From: Rhodocyclaceae bacterium
GTDB taxonomy: Bacteria > Pseudomonadota > Gammaproteobacteria > Burkholderiales > Rhodocyclaceae
NCBI GenBank assembly: GCA_016702335.1
Contig: JADJEF010000020.1
Coordinates: forward strand, 868,001-932,000
Length of the DNA stretch: 64,000 bases
Direction: 5' to 3'
Shown here piece after piece: positions 9,020 through 17,157 of this stretch (positions are counted from its first letter, which is position 1; every line of letters starts with the position of its first letter). Below the pieces are notes generated by a model. That model searched no databases. It worked only from the letters and a program-made list of their open reading frames with translations, and had not been told where the DNA came from. Position numbers and translations under genes: made by a program.

Positions 9020-11053
9020 TTAAACCGGTGCCTGCGGCTCCCCGGCCTTCGCTAAGCCGTCATCAGACCCTGATTCCGCAGGCATTTCGGCTGCTGCCAG
9101 GGCAGGTGCGGCCGGCTCGAGCAGTTCCTCTTCGTCAAATTCATCTCCCGCCCCGGTAGCGCTTTCGCCTGCCAGCAGTTCCACAAAGCGCGCTCGAATG
9201 TCGGCTTCGAGCAGATCAATGCGGTCGATCGCCAAACTCACGCGCCGCCCCGTGCCAGCGATACTGGTGTCGGGCAGATCAAGCAGGCGAATCACCAGCG
9301 GTATTTCTTCCAGCCGCACCAGTTGCTCGCGGATGATGCGCGCCGGCACGCTGGTACGCGCTTCCTGCACCAACCAGCGCAAGCACCAGTAGCGCTCCAT
9401 CTGGCGCTGGAATTCGGCATAGGCCGAATAGGTCACGTCGAAGTCACGCATGGCCGAGAGCAGCTCCGCCGACTTGGGGGCGAAGGCCGGCTGGTCACCG
9501 CGCAAATGTGAGATCAACTGCCACTGATTGAGCAGATCGCAATAGCGGCGCAAGGGCGAGCTTGACCAGGCATAACAATCAACCCCCAGCCCCTCGTGTG
9601 GTGCCGCCTGAGTGGTCATGCGCACCTTGCCGGCACTTTGCGCGCGGTAAAGGGCCGGCACCTTGGCATCGCGCAGCAGGCCACCCCAGGTCGAGTTGGC
9701 GACGATCATCAGCTCGGCCACCAGGGTATCGAGCGGGCTGCCACGCGGGCGCTCGATGATGCTCACATGTCCCGGCTCACCACAGGCCCCGTTCACGCCT
9801 TGCGTCCAGTCGACCTCGTAGCTGTAATCGCGCCGGTTGTTCTGCCGCGTTTGACCTCGGCCAGCTTCCAGCACCTGAGCCAGTTCCCAGAGCAGCTTGA
9901 GTTCATCGCGGTAGGCAAACTCACCCAGTCCTTCGCTCAGCGTCATTTCGTTGAACACCGGCTCGATGTCGTGGTGGCGCAGATTGGCAGCAATCGGCAC
10001 CAGTTCGAGACAGGTGTCATGCGCGGTAATGCGCAGGTCACTCGCCACCTCGAGATACAGCGAGAGCGCCGGCACGGTGCGCCCCGCGCCGAGGGTGAAT
10101 TGCTCGACTACGGCATCGGGCAGCATGGTGATCTTGCGCCCCGGCATATAGACGGTCGATAGCCGGTCACGGGCAATACGCCCCAGATCCGAATCGGGCG
10201 CAAAGCCCAGGCCCGGGGCAGCAATGTGAATGCCAATGCGCCAGCCGCCGCCCGCATGCGCAGTGACGGAAAAGGCGTCGTCAATCTCAGTCGTGGCGGC
10301 ATCGTCAATGCTGAACGCGGCGACATTGGCGACCGGCAGATCCGTCGGCAAGATTGCCCGCGCATAGTCGGGGAAGCGCGTGCCGCCTTTGCCCTCCGGG
10401 AAAAACTCATGCAGGAAGCGACCGAAGTGATATTCGTGCGTCGCCGGCAGCGCACCGCAGGCGCGCAACAAGGCGGCCGGCGACTTGCCCGACTGCGCGC
10501 AGGCCGCTTCCAGTGCCTTGGTTTCCAGGCGGTTGCGATCCGGGGCGTAGAGCAGCATCGACAACTGCGCCGGAAAAGCTGCGGGCAACGTTGAAGCCAG
10601 TAACTGCGCGGTCATTTCTTCAATCGCTAAGGCTTGCTGGCGCTTTTTTTCGACCCCGGCCAGTGCCGCCTGCAAGATTTCCGGCGGGGCCTTGCGGTAG
10701 CGGCCTTTGCCCTTGCGGTGAAAGTACATGGGTGCCGAATGCAGGCGCAGCAGTACCGAGGCCGCCTGCACGGCGTCGGGCTTGCCACCGCAATACTCGA
10801 CAGCCAGCTCTTCGAAACCAAACTCGCTCTCGGGCGAAACCTCCCACAGAAAGCTGACGTCAATATCGGCGCCCTCCGCCTCGGCGCGTTGCAACAGTTC
10901 GGAGGGACTGGGGCTGCCAAAGCGCAACACCACATTGGCGGCTTTCACCTTGCTGCGTTTGCCGCCGGGCAATTCCACTTGCACCGAGGTGGTGTTGTCA
11001 GCCATGAGCGTGCCGGCGCGAAAGCTGCCGTCTTCTTCAAAAAGGATGTTCAT
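9020..11053 (-). CDS. RNase II/RNB-family exoribonuclease
   Basis: A 677-residue protein. An N-terminal region (MNILFEEDGSFRAGTLMADN) is consistent with an OB/cold-shock-like domain; the RNB catalytic domain starts near residue 245 with AFSIDDAATTEIDDAFSV, whose aspartates bind the catalytic metals, and continues with IHIAAPG, STVYMPGRKITMLP and a C-terminal YAWSSSPLRRYCDLLNQWQL. The last ~60 residues are acidic and low complexity. It would degrade RNA 3' to 5' in the cytosol. It differs from RNase R in lacking an obvious long basic C-tail. Its start overlaps the stop of the rarD gene (ATGA). Confidence 0.88.
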   Translation of the reverse strand: MNILFEEDGSFRAGTLMADNTTSVQVELPGGKRSKVKAANVVLRFGSPSPSELLQRAEAEGADIDVSFLWEVSPESEFGFEELAVEYCGGKPDAVQAASVLLRLHSAPMYFHRKGKGRYRKAPPEILQAALAGVEKKRQQALAIEEMTAQLLASTLPAAFPAQLSMLLYAPDRNRLETKALEAACAQSGKSPAALLRACGALPATHEYHFGRFLHEFFPEGKGGTRFPDYARAILPTDLPVANVAAFSIDDAATTEIDDAFSVTAHAGGGWRIGIHIAAPGLGFAPDSDLGRIARDRLSTVYMPGRKITMLPDAVVEQFTLGAGRTVPALSLYLEVASDLRITAHDTCLELVPIAANLRHHDIEPVFNEMTLSEGLGEFAYRDELKLLWELAQVLEAGRGQTRQNNRRDYSYEVDWTQGVNGACGEPGHVSIIERPRGSPLDTLVAELMIVANSTWGGLLRDAKVPALYRAQSAGKVRMTTQAAPHEGLGVDCYAWSSSPLRRYCDLLNQWQLISHLRGDQPAFAPKSAELLSAMRDFDVTYSAYAEFQRQMERYWCLRWLVQEARTSVPARIIREQLVRLEEIPLVIRLLDLPDTSIAGTGRRVSLAIDRIDLLEADIRARFVELLAGESATGAGDEFDEEELLEPAAPALAAAEMPAESGSDDGLAKAGEPQAPV

Positions 11054-11940
11054 TTACTGTGGTGCCACAAGTCAAAGGAATACACCGCCACCCCAACCCA
11101 GATGGCGCCAAAACCGACAGCGCGAGCCAGATCGAAGGGCTCGTGATAGATCAACACCGCGACCAGAAAACTGATCGTCGGTGCCAGATATTGCATGAAG
11201 GCAATCATGGAGAGCGGCAAGCGCCGTGCCGAGATGGCAAACAGCAGCAGCGGGATCGCCGTGACCACACCGCTGGCAATCAGCAACAGCGACTGCACAC
11301 CTTCATCCCCGAATTGCCCCTGTCCCAGCCAATGCAGCCAGGCGAGATAGCCCACCGCCAGCGGCAGCATGCAGGCCGTTTCGAGAAACAGGCCGCTGGC
11401 CGAATCCATGGGCAGTTGCTTGCGCATCAAGCCGTAGAAGCCGAAGCTCACTGCCAGCCCCAACGAAATCCAGGGTAGCTCACCGACACGCAGCGTTTCC
11501 GCGATCACACCGATCACGGCAAACACGACCGCCAGCCACTGCAGGGGGCGCAGACGCTCGCGCAGCACCAGCACGCCCAGCGCCACGTTAAAAATCGGCA
11601 GAATGAAATAGCCCAGACTGGTGGCGAGAATCTGCCCGAGGTTGATGCCATGAACGAAGATCAGCCAATTGGCGCCCACCAGAACCGAGCCCACGGCCAC
11701 GCGCGCCAACCGGCGCGGATCACGCACGTTGTCGAACACCTGGGCAAACCCGCCGCCAAAACGCAGCACGAGGCCCATGAGCAGCAGTGACCAGACAATG
11801 CGGTGGGCAATGATCTCGACCGCGCCGACACCATGCAACTGCTTGAAGAAGATCGGCACCAGCCCCCAGATCAGGTAGGCCGACAAGCCGGCGATGATGC
11901 CCTGACGCAGATCCTGCGCGGCTTGCGATTCAGTGCCCAA
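11050..11940 (-). CDS. rarD: RarD-type EamA-family permease
   Basis: A 296-residue protein of about ten hydrophobic helices with the N-terminal signature GIIAGLSAYLIWGLVPIFFK and AHRIVWSLLL typical of RarD (chloramphenicol-sensitivity family in the DMT superfamily). Substrate is unknown for the family. It overlaps the uppP stop by 11 bases upstream and the RNase gene by 4 bases downstream, so all three are likely one transcript. Confidence 0.9.
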   Translation of the reverse strand: MGTESQAAQDLRQGIIAGLSAYLIWGLVPIFFKQLHGVGAVEIIAHRIVWSLLLMGLVLRFGGGFAQVFDNVRDPRRLARVAVGSVLVGANWLIFVHGINLGQILATSLGYFILPIFNVALGVLVLRERLRPLQWLAVVFAVIGVIAETLRVGELPWISLGLAVSFGFYGLMRKQLPMDSASGLFLETACMLPLAVGYLAWLHWLGQGQFGDEGVQSLLLIASGVVTAIPLLLFAISARRLPLSMIAFMQYLAPTISFLVAVLIYHEPFDLARAVGFGAIWVGVAVYSFDLWHHSK

Positions 11941-12754
11941 CCCAGTTCACCCAGCCCATCTGTGCCGTCAGCAGAACGACAAGCCCAAACACGATGCGGT
12001 ACCAAGCGAAGGCGGTGAAATCGTGCGTGGAAATAAAGCGCAGCAACCAGCGCACACACAGGAAGGCCGAGATGAAGGCAGCGACAAAGCCCACGGCCCA
12101 CATGCCGACGTCATCGAGACTGAGCAGGTGTCGCTCTTTGTATAGCTCGTAGGCGGTAGCAGCAAACAGCGTGGGTATGGCGAGGAAGAAGGAGAACTCG
12201 GTAGCGGCCTTGCGCGACAAGCCAAACAGCAAGCCGCCGATGATCGTCGCCCCAGAGCGGGAGGTACCCGGAATTAGTGCAAAGGCTTGCGCCAGGCCGA
12301 GCTTGAGAGCATCAAGCGGCTGCAGATCGTCGACTTCCTGAATGCGTACCGTAGGCGTGCGTCGCTCCGCCCAGAGAATGACCAGACCGCCGACGATGAA
12401 CGCCATGGCCACCGGCACCGGGCTGAACAGATGCGTCTTGATGATTTTGCCAAAGAGCAGGCCGAGCGCGGCGGCCGGCGTAAAGGCAATGAGCAGATTC
12501 ATCACCAGCCGGTTGGCTACCGGATCGCGGCCGAGACCGCGAAAGGTGCTGAGGATGCGCTGGCGAAAATACCAGCAGACAGCGAGCATGGCACCCGACT
12601 GAATGACGATGTGAAACAGCTTGCCTCGATCGTCGTTAAAATCAAGCAAGGCTCCCGTTAGAATCAAGTGCCCGGTGCTTGAGATCGGAAGAAACTCGGT
12701 GAGCCCCTCAACGACGCCTAAAATCAGTGCGTGCAACAGCGGTATTAAATCCAT
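11930..12754 (-). CDS. uppP: Undecaprenyl-diphosphatase UppP (BacA)
   Basis: A 274-residue polytopic membrane protein. I start it at the ATG at 12754 (MDLIPLLHALILGVVEGLTEF) rather than at longer in-frame starts. The two catalytic motifs are seen: EGLTEFLPISSTGHLIL near the N-terminus and IPGTSRSGATIIGGLL near residue 170. It dephosphorylates undecaprenyl pyrophosphate to recycle the cell-wall lipid carrier. It is first in a leftward run (uppP-rarD-RNase-tonB-like-aroE-mtgA) and divergent from the HD-GYP gene. Confidence 0.96.
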   Translation of the reverse strand: MDLIPLLHALILGVVEGLTEFLPISSTGHLILTGALLDFNDDRGKLFHIVIQSGAMLAVCWYFRQRILSTFRGLGRDPVANRLVMNLLIAFTPAAALGLLFGKIIKTHLFSPVPVAMAFIVGGLVILWAERRTPTVRIQEVDDLQPLDALKLGLAQAFALIPGTSRSGATIIGGLLFGLSRKAATEFSFFLAIPTLFAATAYELYKERHLLSLDDVGMWAVGFVAAFISAFLCVRWLLRFISTHDFTAFAWYRIVFGLVVLLTAQMGWVNWVGH

Positions 12755-12835
12755 GAAGTCAGTCGGTCCAGAGACAACCCGGAACCGTGTATGCGGGCTG
12801 AGCAGTGTACCAGCCTGTCCGCAGGGCCCTTGTAC

Positions 12836-14056
12836 ATGCTGAAGAAAATCAAAGTCACTGACCTCGAGGTCGGTATGCATCTGCATGAGTTTTGTGGCTC
12901 ATGGATGGAACACCCCTTCTGGCGCACCAAGTTCGTCATTACCGACCCCAACGACATCCGTCTGGTTCAGGCCAGCAGCATCAAGGAAGTCTGGATCGAC
13001 GTAAAAAAAGGCAAAGACACGCCCAACTCGAGCTCGGCGCAAGAGGTCAGTGACGACGTCGACCAGATGCTCGCCGAGGCCGAGCGCGCCAGCATGCGCA
13101 GCGAGGCCACCGCGCCCACCAAGTTCAGCGATGAAGCCAAACGCGCCGCGAAGATCTGCAGTATGGGCAAAGAGGCGGTCATCTCCATGTTCCAGGAAGC
13201 GCGCATGGGCAAGGCCATCACCGAGGAAGCGGCGACCAGTCTGGTCAATGAGATCACTGACTCGGTCACGCGCAACCCCGGCGCACTGATCAGTCTGGCC
13301 CGTCTGCGCAGCGCCGATGACTACACCTACATGCACTCGGTCGCGGTATGCGCGCTGATGATCGCGCTGGCCAAGCAACTCGGTCTGGACGACAAGCAAA
13401 CGCGAGAAGCCGGCATGGCTGGCCTGCTGCACGACCTGGGCAAGGCCATGATGCCCATGGAGGTACTGAACAAGCCGGGCAAGCTGACCGACCAGGAATT
13501 CGCCATCATCAAGAGCCACCCGGTCGAAGGTCATAAGCTGCTGATTGAAGGCGGGGGTGCCAGCGCCGCCACGCTCGATGTCTGCCTGCATCACCACGAG
13601 AAGACCGACGGCAGCGGCTATCCGGAGAAACTCACCGCCGACTCGATCAGCCTGCTGGCCAAAATGGGTGCCGTGTGCGACGTGTATGACGCCATCACCT
13701 CGAATCGCCCCTACAAGACCGGCTGGGACCCGGCCGAGTCGATTCGCAAGATGGGCGAGTGGTGCAAAGGCCACTTTGATGAGCGGGTGTTTCAGGCCTT
13801 CGTCAAAAGTATTGGCATTTACCCGACCGGTTCGCTGATCAAGCTGACCTCCGGTCGCCTCGCCGTGGTGATCGAGCAGTCGGAAAAATCGCTGCTCGCA
13901 CCGAAGGTCAAGGTCTTCTTCTCGACCAAAGCCAAGGCCTATATCACGCCGGAGATCATCGATCTGTCCAAGCCCGGGCCGGAAAAAATCGTCAGCCGTG
14001 AAGATGCGAACGCCTGGGGACTGAAGGATATCGACCGCTTCTGGACTACCGGCTGA
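12836..14056 (+). CDS. HD-GYP c-di-GMP phosphodiesterase with DUF3391 N-terminus
   Basis: A 406-residue cytosolic protein started at 12836 (MLKKIKVTDLEVGMHLHEF), the usual DUF3391 beginning. The HD-GYP domain is intact: HSVAVCALMIALAKQ, LLHDLGKAMMP (HD), IKSHPVEGHKLL, HHHEKTDGSGYPEKL (the GYP motif) and VYDAITSNRPYK. It should hydrolyse c-di-GMP to pGpG or GMP. It is divergent from uppP by 81 bases and followed after 10 bases by apaH. Unlike other c-di-GMP genes here, it has no PHO-type promoter that I can find. Confidence 0.93.
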   Translation: MLKKIKVTDLEVGMHLHEFCGSWMEHPFWRTKFVITDPNDIRLVQASSIKEVWIDVKKGKDTPNSSSAQEVSDDVDQMLAEAERASMRSEATAPTKFSDEAKRAAKICSMGKEAVISMFQEARMGKAITEEAATSLVNEITDSVTRNPGALISLARLRSADDYTYMHSVAVCALMIALAKQLGLDDKQTREAGMAGLLHDLGKAMMPMEVLNKPGKLTDQEFAIIKSHPVEGHKLLIEGGGASAATLDVCLHHHEKTDGSGYPEKLTADSISLLAKMGAVCDVYDAITSNRPYKTGWDPAESIRKMGEWCKGHFDERVFQAFVKSIGIYPTGSLIKLTSGRLAVVIEQSEKSLLAPKVKVFFSTKAKAYITPEIIDLSKPGPEKIVSREDANAWGLKDIDRFWTTG

Positions 14057-14066
14057 CTCTCCGGGT

Positions 14067-14915
14067 ATGGCCACATACGCCATCGGCGACCTGCAAGGCT
14101 GCTTCGATCCGCTCCGGCGACTGCTCGACTACATCGACTTTCAACCGGGCCGCGACCGGCTCTGGTTTGTTGGCGATCTGGTCAATCGCGGTCCGCAGTC
14201 ATTGGACGTACTGCGTTTTGTGAAGTCGCTTGGCACCGCCGCTGTCACGGTACTGGGCAACCATGACCTGCATCTGGTCATGCAAGCGGAAGGCTATGGC
14301 AAGCCCAACCGCGAGGATACCCTGGCACCCATCCTGAACGCCCCCGACCGCGACGAACTCATCGCCTGGCTACGCTCACAGCCCCTCTGCGTTACCGACA
14401 CCATTGCAGACCATAGCTGGTTGATGGTTCATGCGGGCGTCTTGCCTTGCTGGACAGCCGCAAAGGCAGTGGCTCTGGGTAAAGAAGTCAGCGCCGCGTT
14501 GCGGGCCGACAACTACCGTGAATTTCTCGCCAATATGTGGGGCTCGGAGCCCACACAATGGAGCGACGAACTGAGCGGTTGGGATCGCCTTCGCGTTATC
14601 GTCAATGCCATGACGCGAATGCGCTATTTGACCTTGCAGGGGGCCATGGAGTTTCGTGCCGAAGGCAACAAGGCACCACCGGCGCGCGGGCCAGCCAACT
14701 GCGTTCCATGGTTCGACGCGGTAGGGCGTAAAAGCAAAAACGTCACGGTAGTGTGCGGCCATTGGTCCGGACTGGGTTTTCTCGAGCGCCCGGATTTACT
14801 TGCGATCGATACCGGCTGTCTGTGGGGGGGCACCCTGACCGTCGCGCGTCTCGACGACAGGCGCGTCTACCAGCTACCTTGCCCAACGTACGCAAAGCCC
14901 TCTGGCTGGGACTGA
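14067..14915 (+). CDS. apaH: Symmetrical bis(5'-nucleosyl)-tetraphosphatase ApaH
   Basis: A 282-residue metallophosphatase with the motifs GDLQGC, FVGDLVNRGPQSL and GNHDLHL in order, and the C-terminal GHWSGLG and IDTGCLWGGTLTVARL segments. It splits Ap4A into two ADP in the cytosol. Length matches the family. It follows the HD-GYP gene by 10 bases. Confidence 0.97.
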   Translation: MATYAIGDLQGCFDPLRRLLDYIDFQPGRDRLWFVGDLVNRGPQSLDVLRFVKSLGTAAVTVLGNHDLHLVMQAEGYGKPNREDTLAPILNAPDRDELIAWLRSQPLCVTDTIADHSWLMVHAGVLPCWTAAKAVALGKEVSAALRADNYREFLANMWGSEPTQWSDELSGWDRLRVIVNAMTRMRYLTLQGAMEFRAEGNKAPPARGPANCVPWFDAVGRKSKNVTVVCGHWSGLGFLERPDLLAIDTGCLWGGTLTVARLDDRRVYQLPCPTYAKPSGWD

Positions 14916-14984
14916 TTCACCCTGTAACCGACCCGGCGCGCTCACCGCCGCCACCACGCGTCCCTTTCACGCGTAGAAATCTCG

Positions 14985-15018
14985 ATGTCACCATGGTGTC
15001 ACGTAAGAAAAATAGCAT
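14985..15018 (+). promoter_or_regulatory. Putative PHO box and -10, upstream of the GGDEF gene
   Basis: Half-sites ATGTCAC (14985-14991) and GTGTCAC (14996-15002) are four bases apart. Exactly ten bases later comes the -10-like TAGCAT (15013-15018). The GGDEF start codon is at 15054. This is one of the closest matches to the E. coli PHO box in the window. Confidence 0.75.
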
Positions 15019-15053
15019 AGCGGACCACTTGTTCTACTTTGCGAGTTCTTCTG

Positions 15054-16145
15054 ATGGGCGCATCTCAAGGTCACCGTGCCCGGCTAAGTGCCGGGCTTCT
15101 GGCGAAACCGGCTCCAACGGTAACGGCGGCCGTTAGCTGCGACGAAGTTTCCGCGCAGTTCCTGGCCAGCGACACGCTGCATGCGCTGCCTGTCCTCGAC
15201 GACGAGCAGCGCGTGATCGGCTTGCTGCGCTCGCATGAGGTGCTCAAGTGTGTCGGCGCACGTTTCTTCCATGAGGTACGGGGTCGGCGCTCGTGCGAAG
15301 TGCTGATGGACCGCCAGTTTCTCTGCTTCGATGTCGGTGCCGATTTGCTTGCCCTGTCACAAGCCGTGAGCCTGCTCGATGAGCGCCACCTTGCCGATGG
15401 CTTTGTGGTCACGAGCAATGGCCGCTATTTTGGTTCTGGACGTACGACCGACCTGATTCGAGCAGTGGCCGATTCACAACTGATGAGCGCGCGCTTTGCC
15501 AACCCGCTGACGCTGCTGCCAGGCAATGTGCCCATTGACGACGACATCAATGCGCGTATCGCCGCCGGTGAAACGTTTGCGGCAATCTACTTTGATCTGA
15601 ACCAGTTCAAGCCCTACAACGATGTTTACGGCTACCAGGCGGGCGATGAACTGATACGTTACTGCGCGCGAATTCTGGCGCAGGAAATCAACCCCGACTG
15701 CGATTTCCTCGGCCACGTGGGCGGCGATGATTTCGTGGTCAGCTTTGTCTCGCCCGACTGGGAAACTCGCCTCAAAGCAGTTCTGGCTCGTTTCGATGAG
15801 GGAATCAGTAAGTTCTACAGTGCCTCCGATCTTGCCGCCGGTGGCATTTCCAGCCTGAATCGCCAGGGCGAGCTGGTATTCCATCCGCTGGTGAGCTTGT
15901 CTGCCGGCGTGGTCTGTGTCGAGCCTGGGTTGTACGAATCAGCGGCAGCGCTGTCACCCGTTCTGGCTGAAGCCAAGAAGCTGGCCAAACGGGCATTGGG
16001 TAGCGGCTACTTTATCGACCGCCGACGCCATGGCAAACCAATGGAGGGGGCGGTACCCATGGCCCTGGCCTCTGCGGGTCACCTTCGCCCTGACGGCATC
16101 GCCTTACTACCAGCGCCGACTTGCGGATTCCGTCTCGCCAGCTAA
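15054..16145 (+). CDS. Diguanylate cyclase-like protein (CBS-like region plus GGDEF)
   Basis: About 363 residues from the ATG at 15054; a TTG at 15039 is a less likely start. The N-terminal ~150 residues (ALPVLDDEQRVIGLLRSHEVL, FVVTSNGRYFGSGRTTDLI) look like a CBS-pair. The GGDEF domain has IYFDLNQFKPYNDVYGYQAGDELI and the signature HVGGDDFVVSF (GGDDF variant). It should make c-di-GMP, with activity set by a CBS ligand. The last residues (IALLPAPTCGFRLAS) are written by a dispersed repeat, suggesting that the natural C-terminus was changed by insertion. The upstream region carries a PHO-box promoter. Confidence 0.85.
   Translation: MGASQGHRARLSAGLLAKPAPTVTAAVSCDEVSAQFLASDTLHALPVLDDEQRVIGLLRSHEVLKCVGARFFHEVRGRRSCEVLMDRQFLCFDVGADLLALSQAVSLLDERHLADGFVVTSNGRYFGSGRTTDLIRAVADSQLMSARFANPLTLLPGNVPIDDDINARIAAGETFAAIYFDLNQFKPYNDVYGYQAGDELIRYCARILAQEINPDCDFLGHVGGDDFVVSFVSPDWETRLKAVLARFDEGISKFYSASDLAAGGISSLNRQGELVFHPLVSLSAGVVCVEPGLYESAAALSPVLAEAKKLAKRALGSGYFIDRRRHGKPMEGAVPMALASAGHLRPDGIALLPAPTCGFRLAS
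16098..16124 (+). repeat. Dispersed 27-base repeat, copy 4 (3' end of the GGDEF gene)
   Basis: ATCGCCTTACTACC then AGCGCCGACTTGC. It is read in frame as IALLPAPTC, about seven codons before the stop. Confidence 0.83.
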
Positions 16146-16236
16146 CGCGGGCGAAGCGGCCGTACGTTTTGGCCGCTAGCGGGGGAACTCCCTCAGTCAT
16201 GCGCGGCAAGGCGGTACCGGACGCCACAAACCATGC

Positions 16237-17109
16237 TCACGTGTGGCGACATTTCAGTAGTGCCTGCCCCATCTTGATAACCTGTCCCTCGCTGATGCCT
16301 TCGGCCAATGGATAGCCCTCAGGGGCGATGACAATAATGGTCGACCCATGCTCGAACCAGCCGAGCTCTTCGCCCTTGCGCACGGTCGCCGCGCAAGGGA
16401 TACGGTTGGGTCCACGGTAGCGCAGGTGCAGCAGCACATCAACAAAATGCAGTCGGATACTGGCCACCAGAACCGCGGCAACGGGAACAAGCAGGAAGGC
16501 ATCGCCGTTGCATTTCAGCCGGGCATGCAGAACCGCCCGTTCGTTTTTGCAGAACAGGCGCTCGACACGCTTCAGGGCAATCGGGTTGACGTTCCAGGTA
16601 TCCCCGGAGATATAGGTCACCTCATCGATGTCCATGTCATGGGGAGCGTGAAAGCGGTGATACATCGCCGAGGTCAAGCGCAACGTAACGTAAGTGCCGC
16701 CAGAAAAACGGGCGCTCAGATCCGAATCACCCAGGAGATCATCAAGGCGGTAAGGAAATCCTTTTGCCTGCACCAGCGTCGTTCCGTCCAGCGCGCCCGA
16801 TGCGCCAACAATGCCGTCGCTCGGACTACAGATGCGGTCCGGCCTGCCATCGATGGTGCGCGCGCCCGGGCGCAGAGGTCGGGTAAAAAACTGGTGCAAG
16901 CTGGAATAGTGATCAATGCCTGATTCAGAGCGCTCAAGCGGGGTAAACAATCCCCACACGGCCATCCCGACCCGTGTGAGCAGCGGGCTCTCGATATGGC
17001 TCAACCACCCGACAAACCGGGTGAGCGCAATCCGTGGTACGCGGTTGGTCAGCAGAAAGTTGATATCCTCGTTACGAACAAACCGGTGGAGCGCTGCACG
17101 CATCGTCAT
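16237..17109 (-). CDS. psd: Phosphatidylserine decarboxylase
   Basis: A 290-residue protein of the pyruvoyl-dependent Psd family: YSSLHQFFTRPLRPGAR, CSPSDGIVG, MYHRFHAPHDM and near the C-terminus WFEHGSTIIV. The last contains the Gly-Ser self-cleavage site; the usual LGST is HGST here. It makes phosphatidylethanolamine from phosphatidylserine at the inner membrane. It is divergent from the aminotransferase gene by 48 bases. No pssA is in view. Phosphatidylethanolamine is a plausible substrate for the PlcP encoded at 59.5 kb. Confidence 0.93.
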   Translation of the reverse strand: MTMRAALHRFVRNEDINFLLTNRVPRIALTRFVGWLSHIESPLLTRVGMAVWGLFTPLERSESGIDHYSSLHQFFTRPLRPGARTIDGRPDRICSPSDGIVGASGALDGTTLVQAKGFPYRLDDLLGDSDLSARFSGGTYVTLRLTSAMYHRFHAPHDMDIDEVTYISGDTWNVNPIALKRVERLFCKNERAVLHARLKCNGDAFLLVPVAAVLVASIRLHFVDVLLHLRYRGPNRIPCAATVRKGEELGWFEHGSTIIVIAPEGYPLAEGISEGQVIKMGQALLKCRHT

Positions 17110-17157
17110 AGGCTAGTAAAGAAAGTCTGCAAGCCTGATGGCTTGGAGGTTTCCACT

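Noticed and set aside
12899..14083. 394-codon minus-strand frame opposite the HD-GYP gene
   Set aside because: The plus-strand frame encodes intact HD-GYP motifs; the antisense frame has no recognisable domain or ribosome site.
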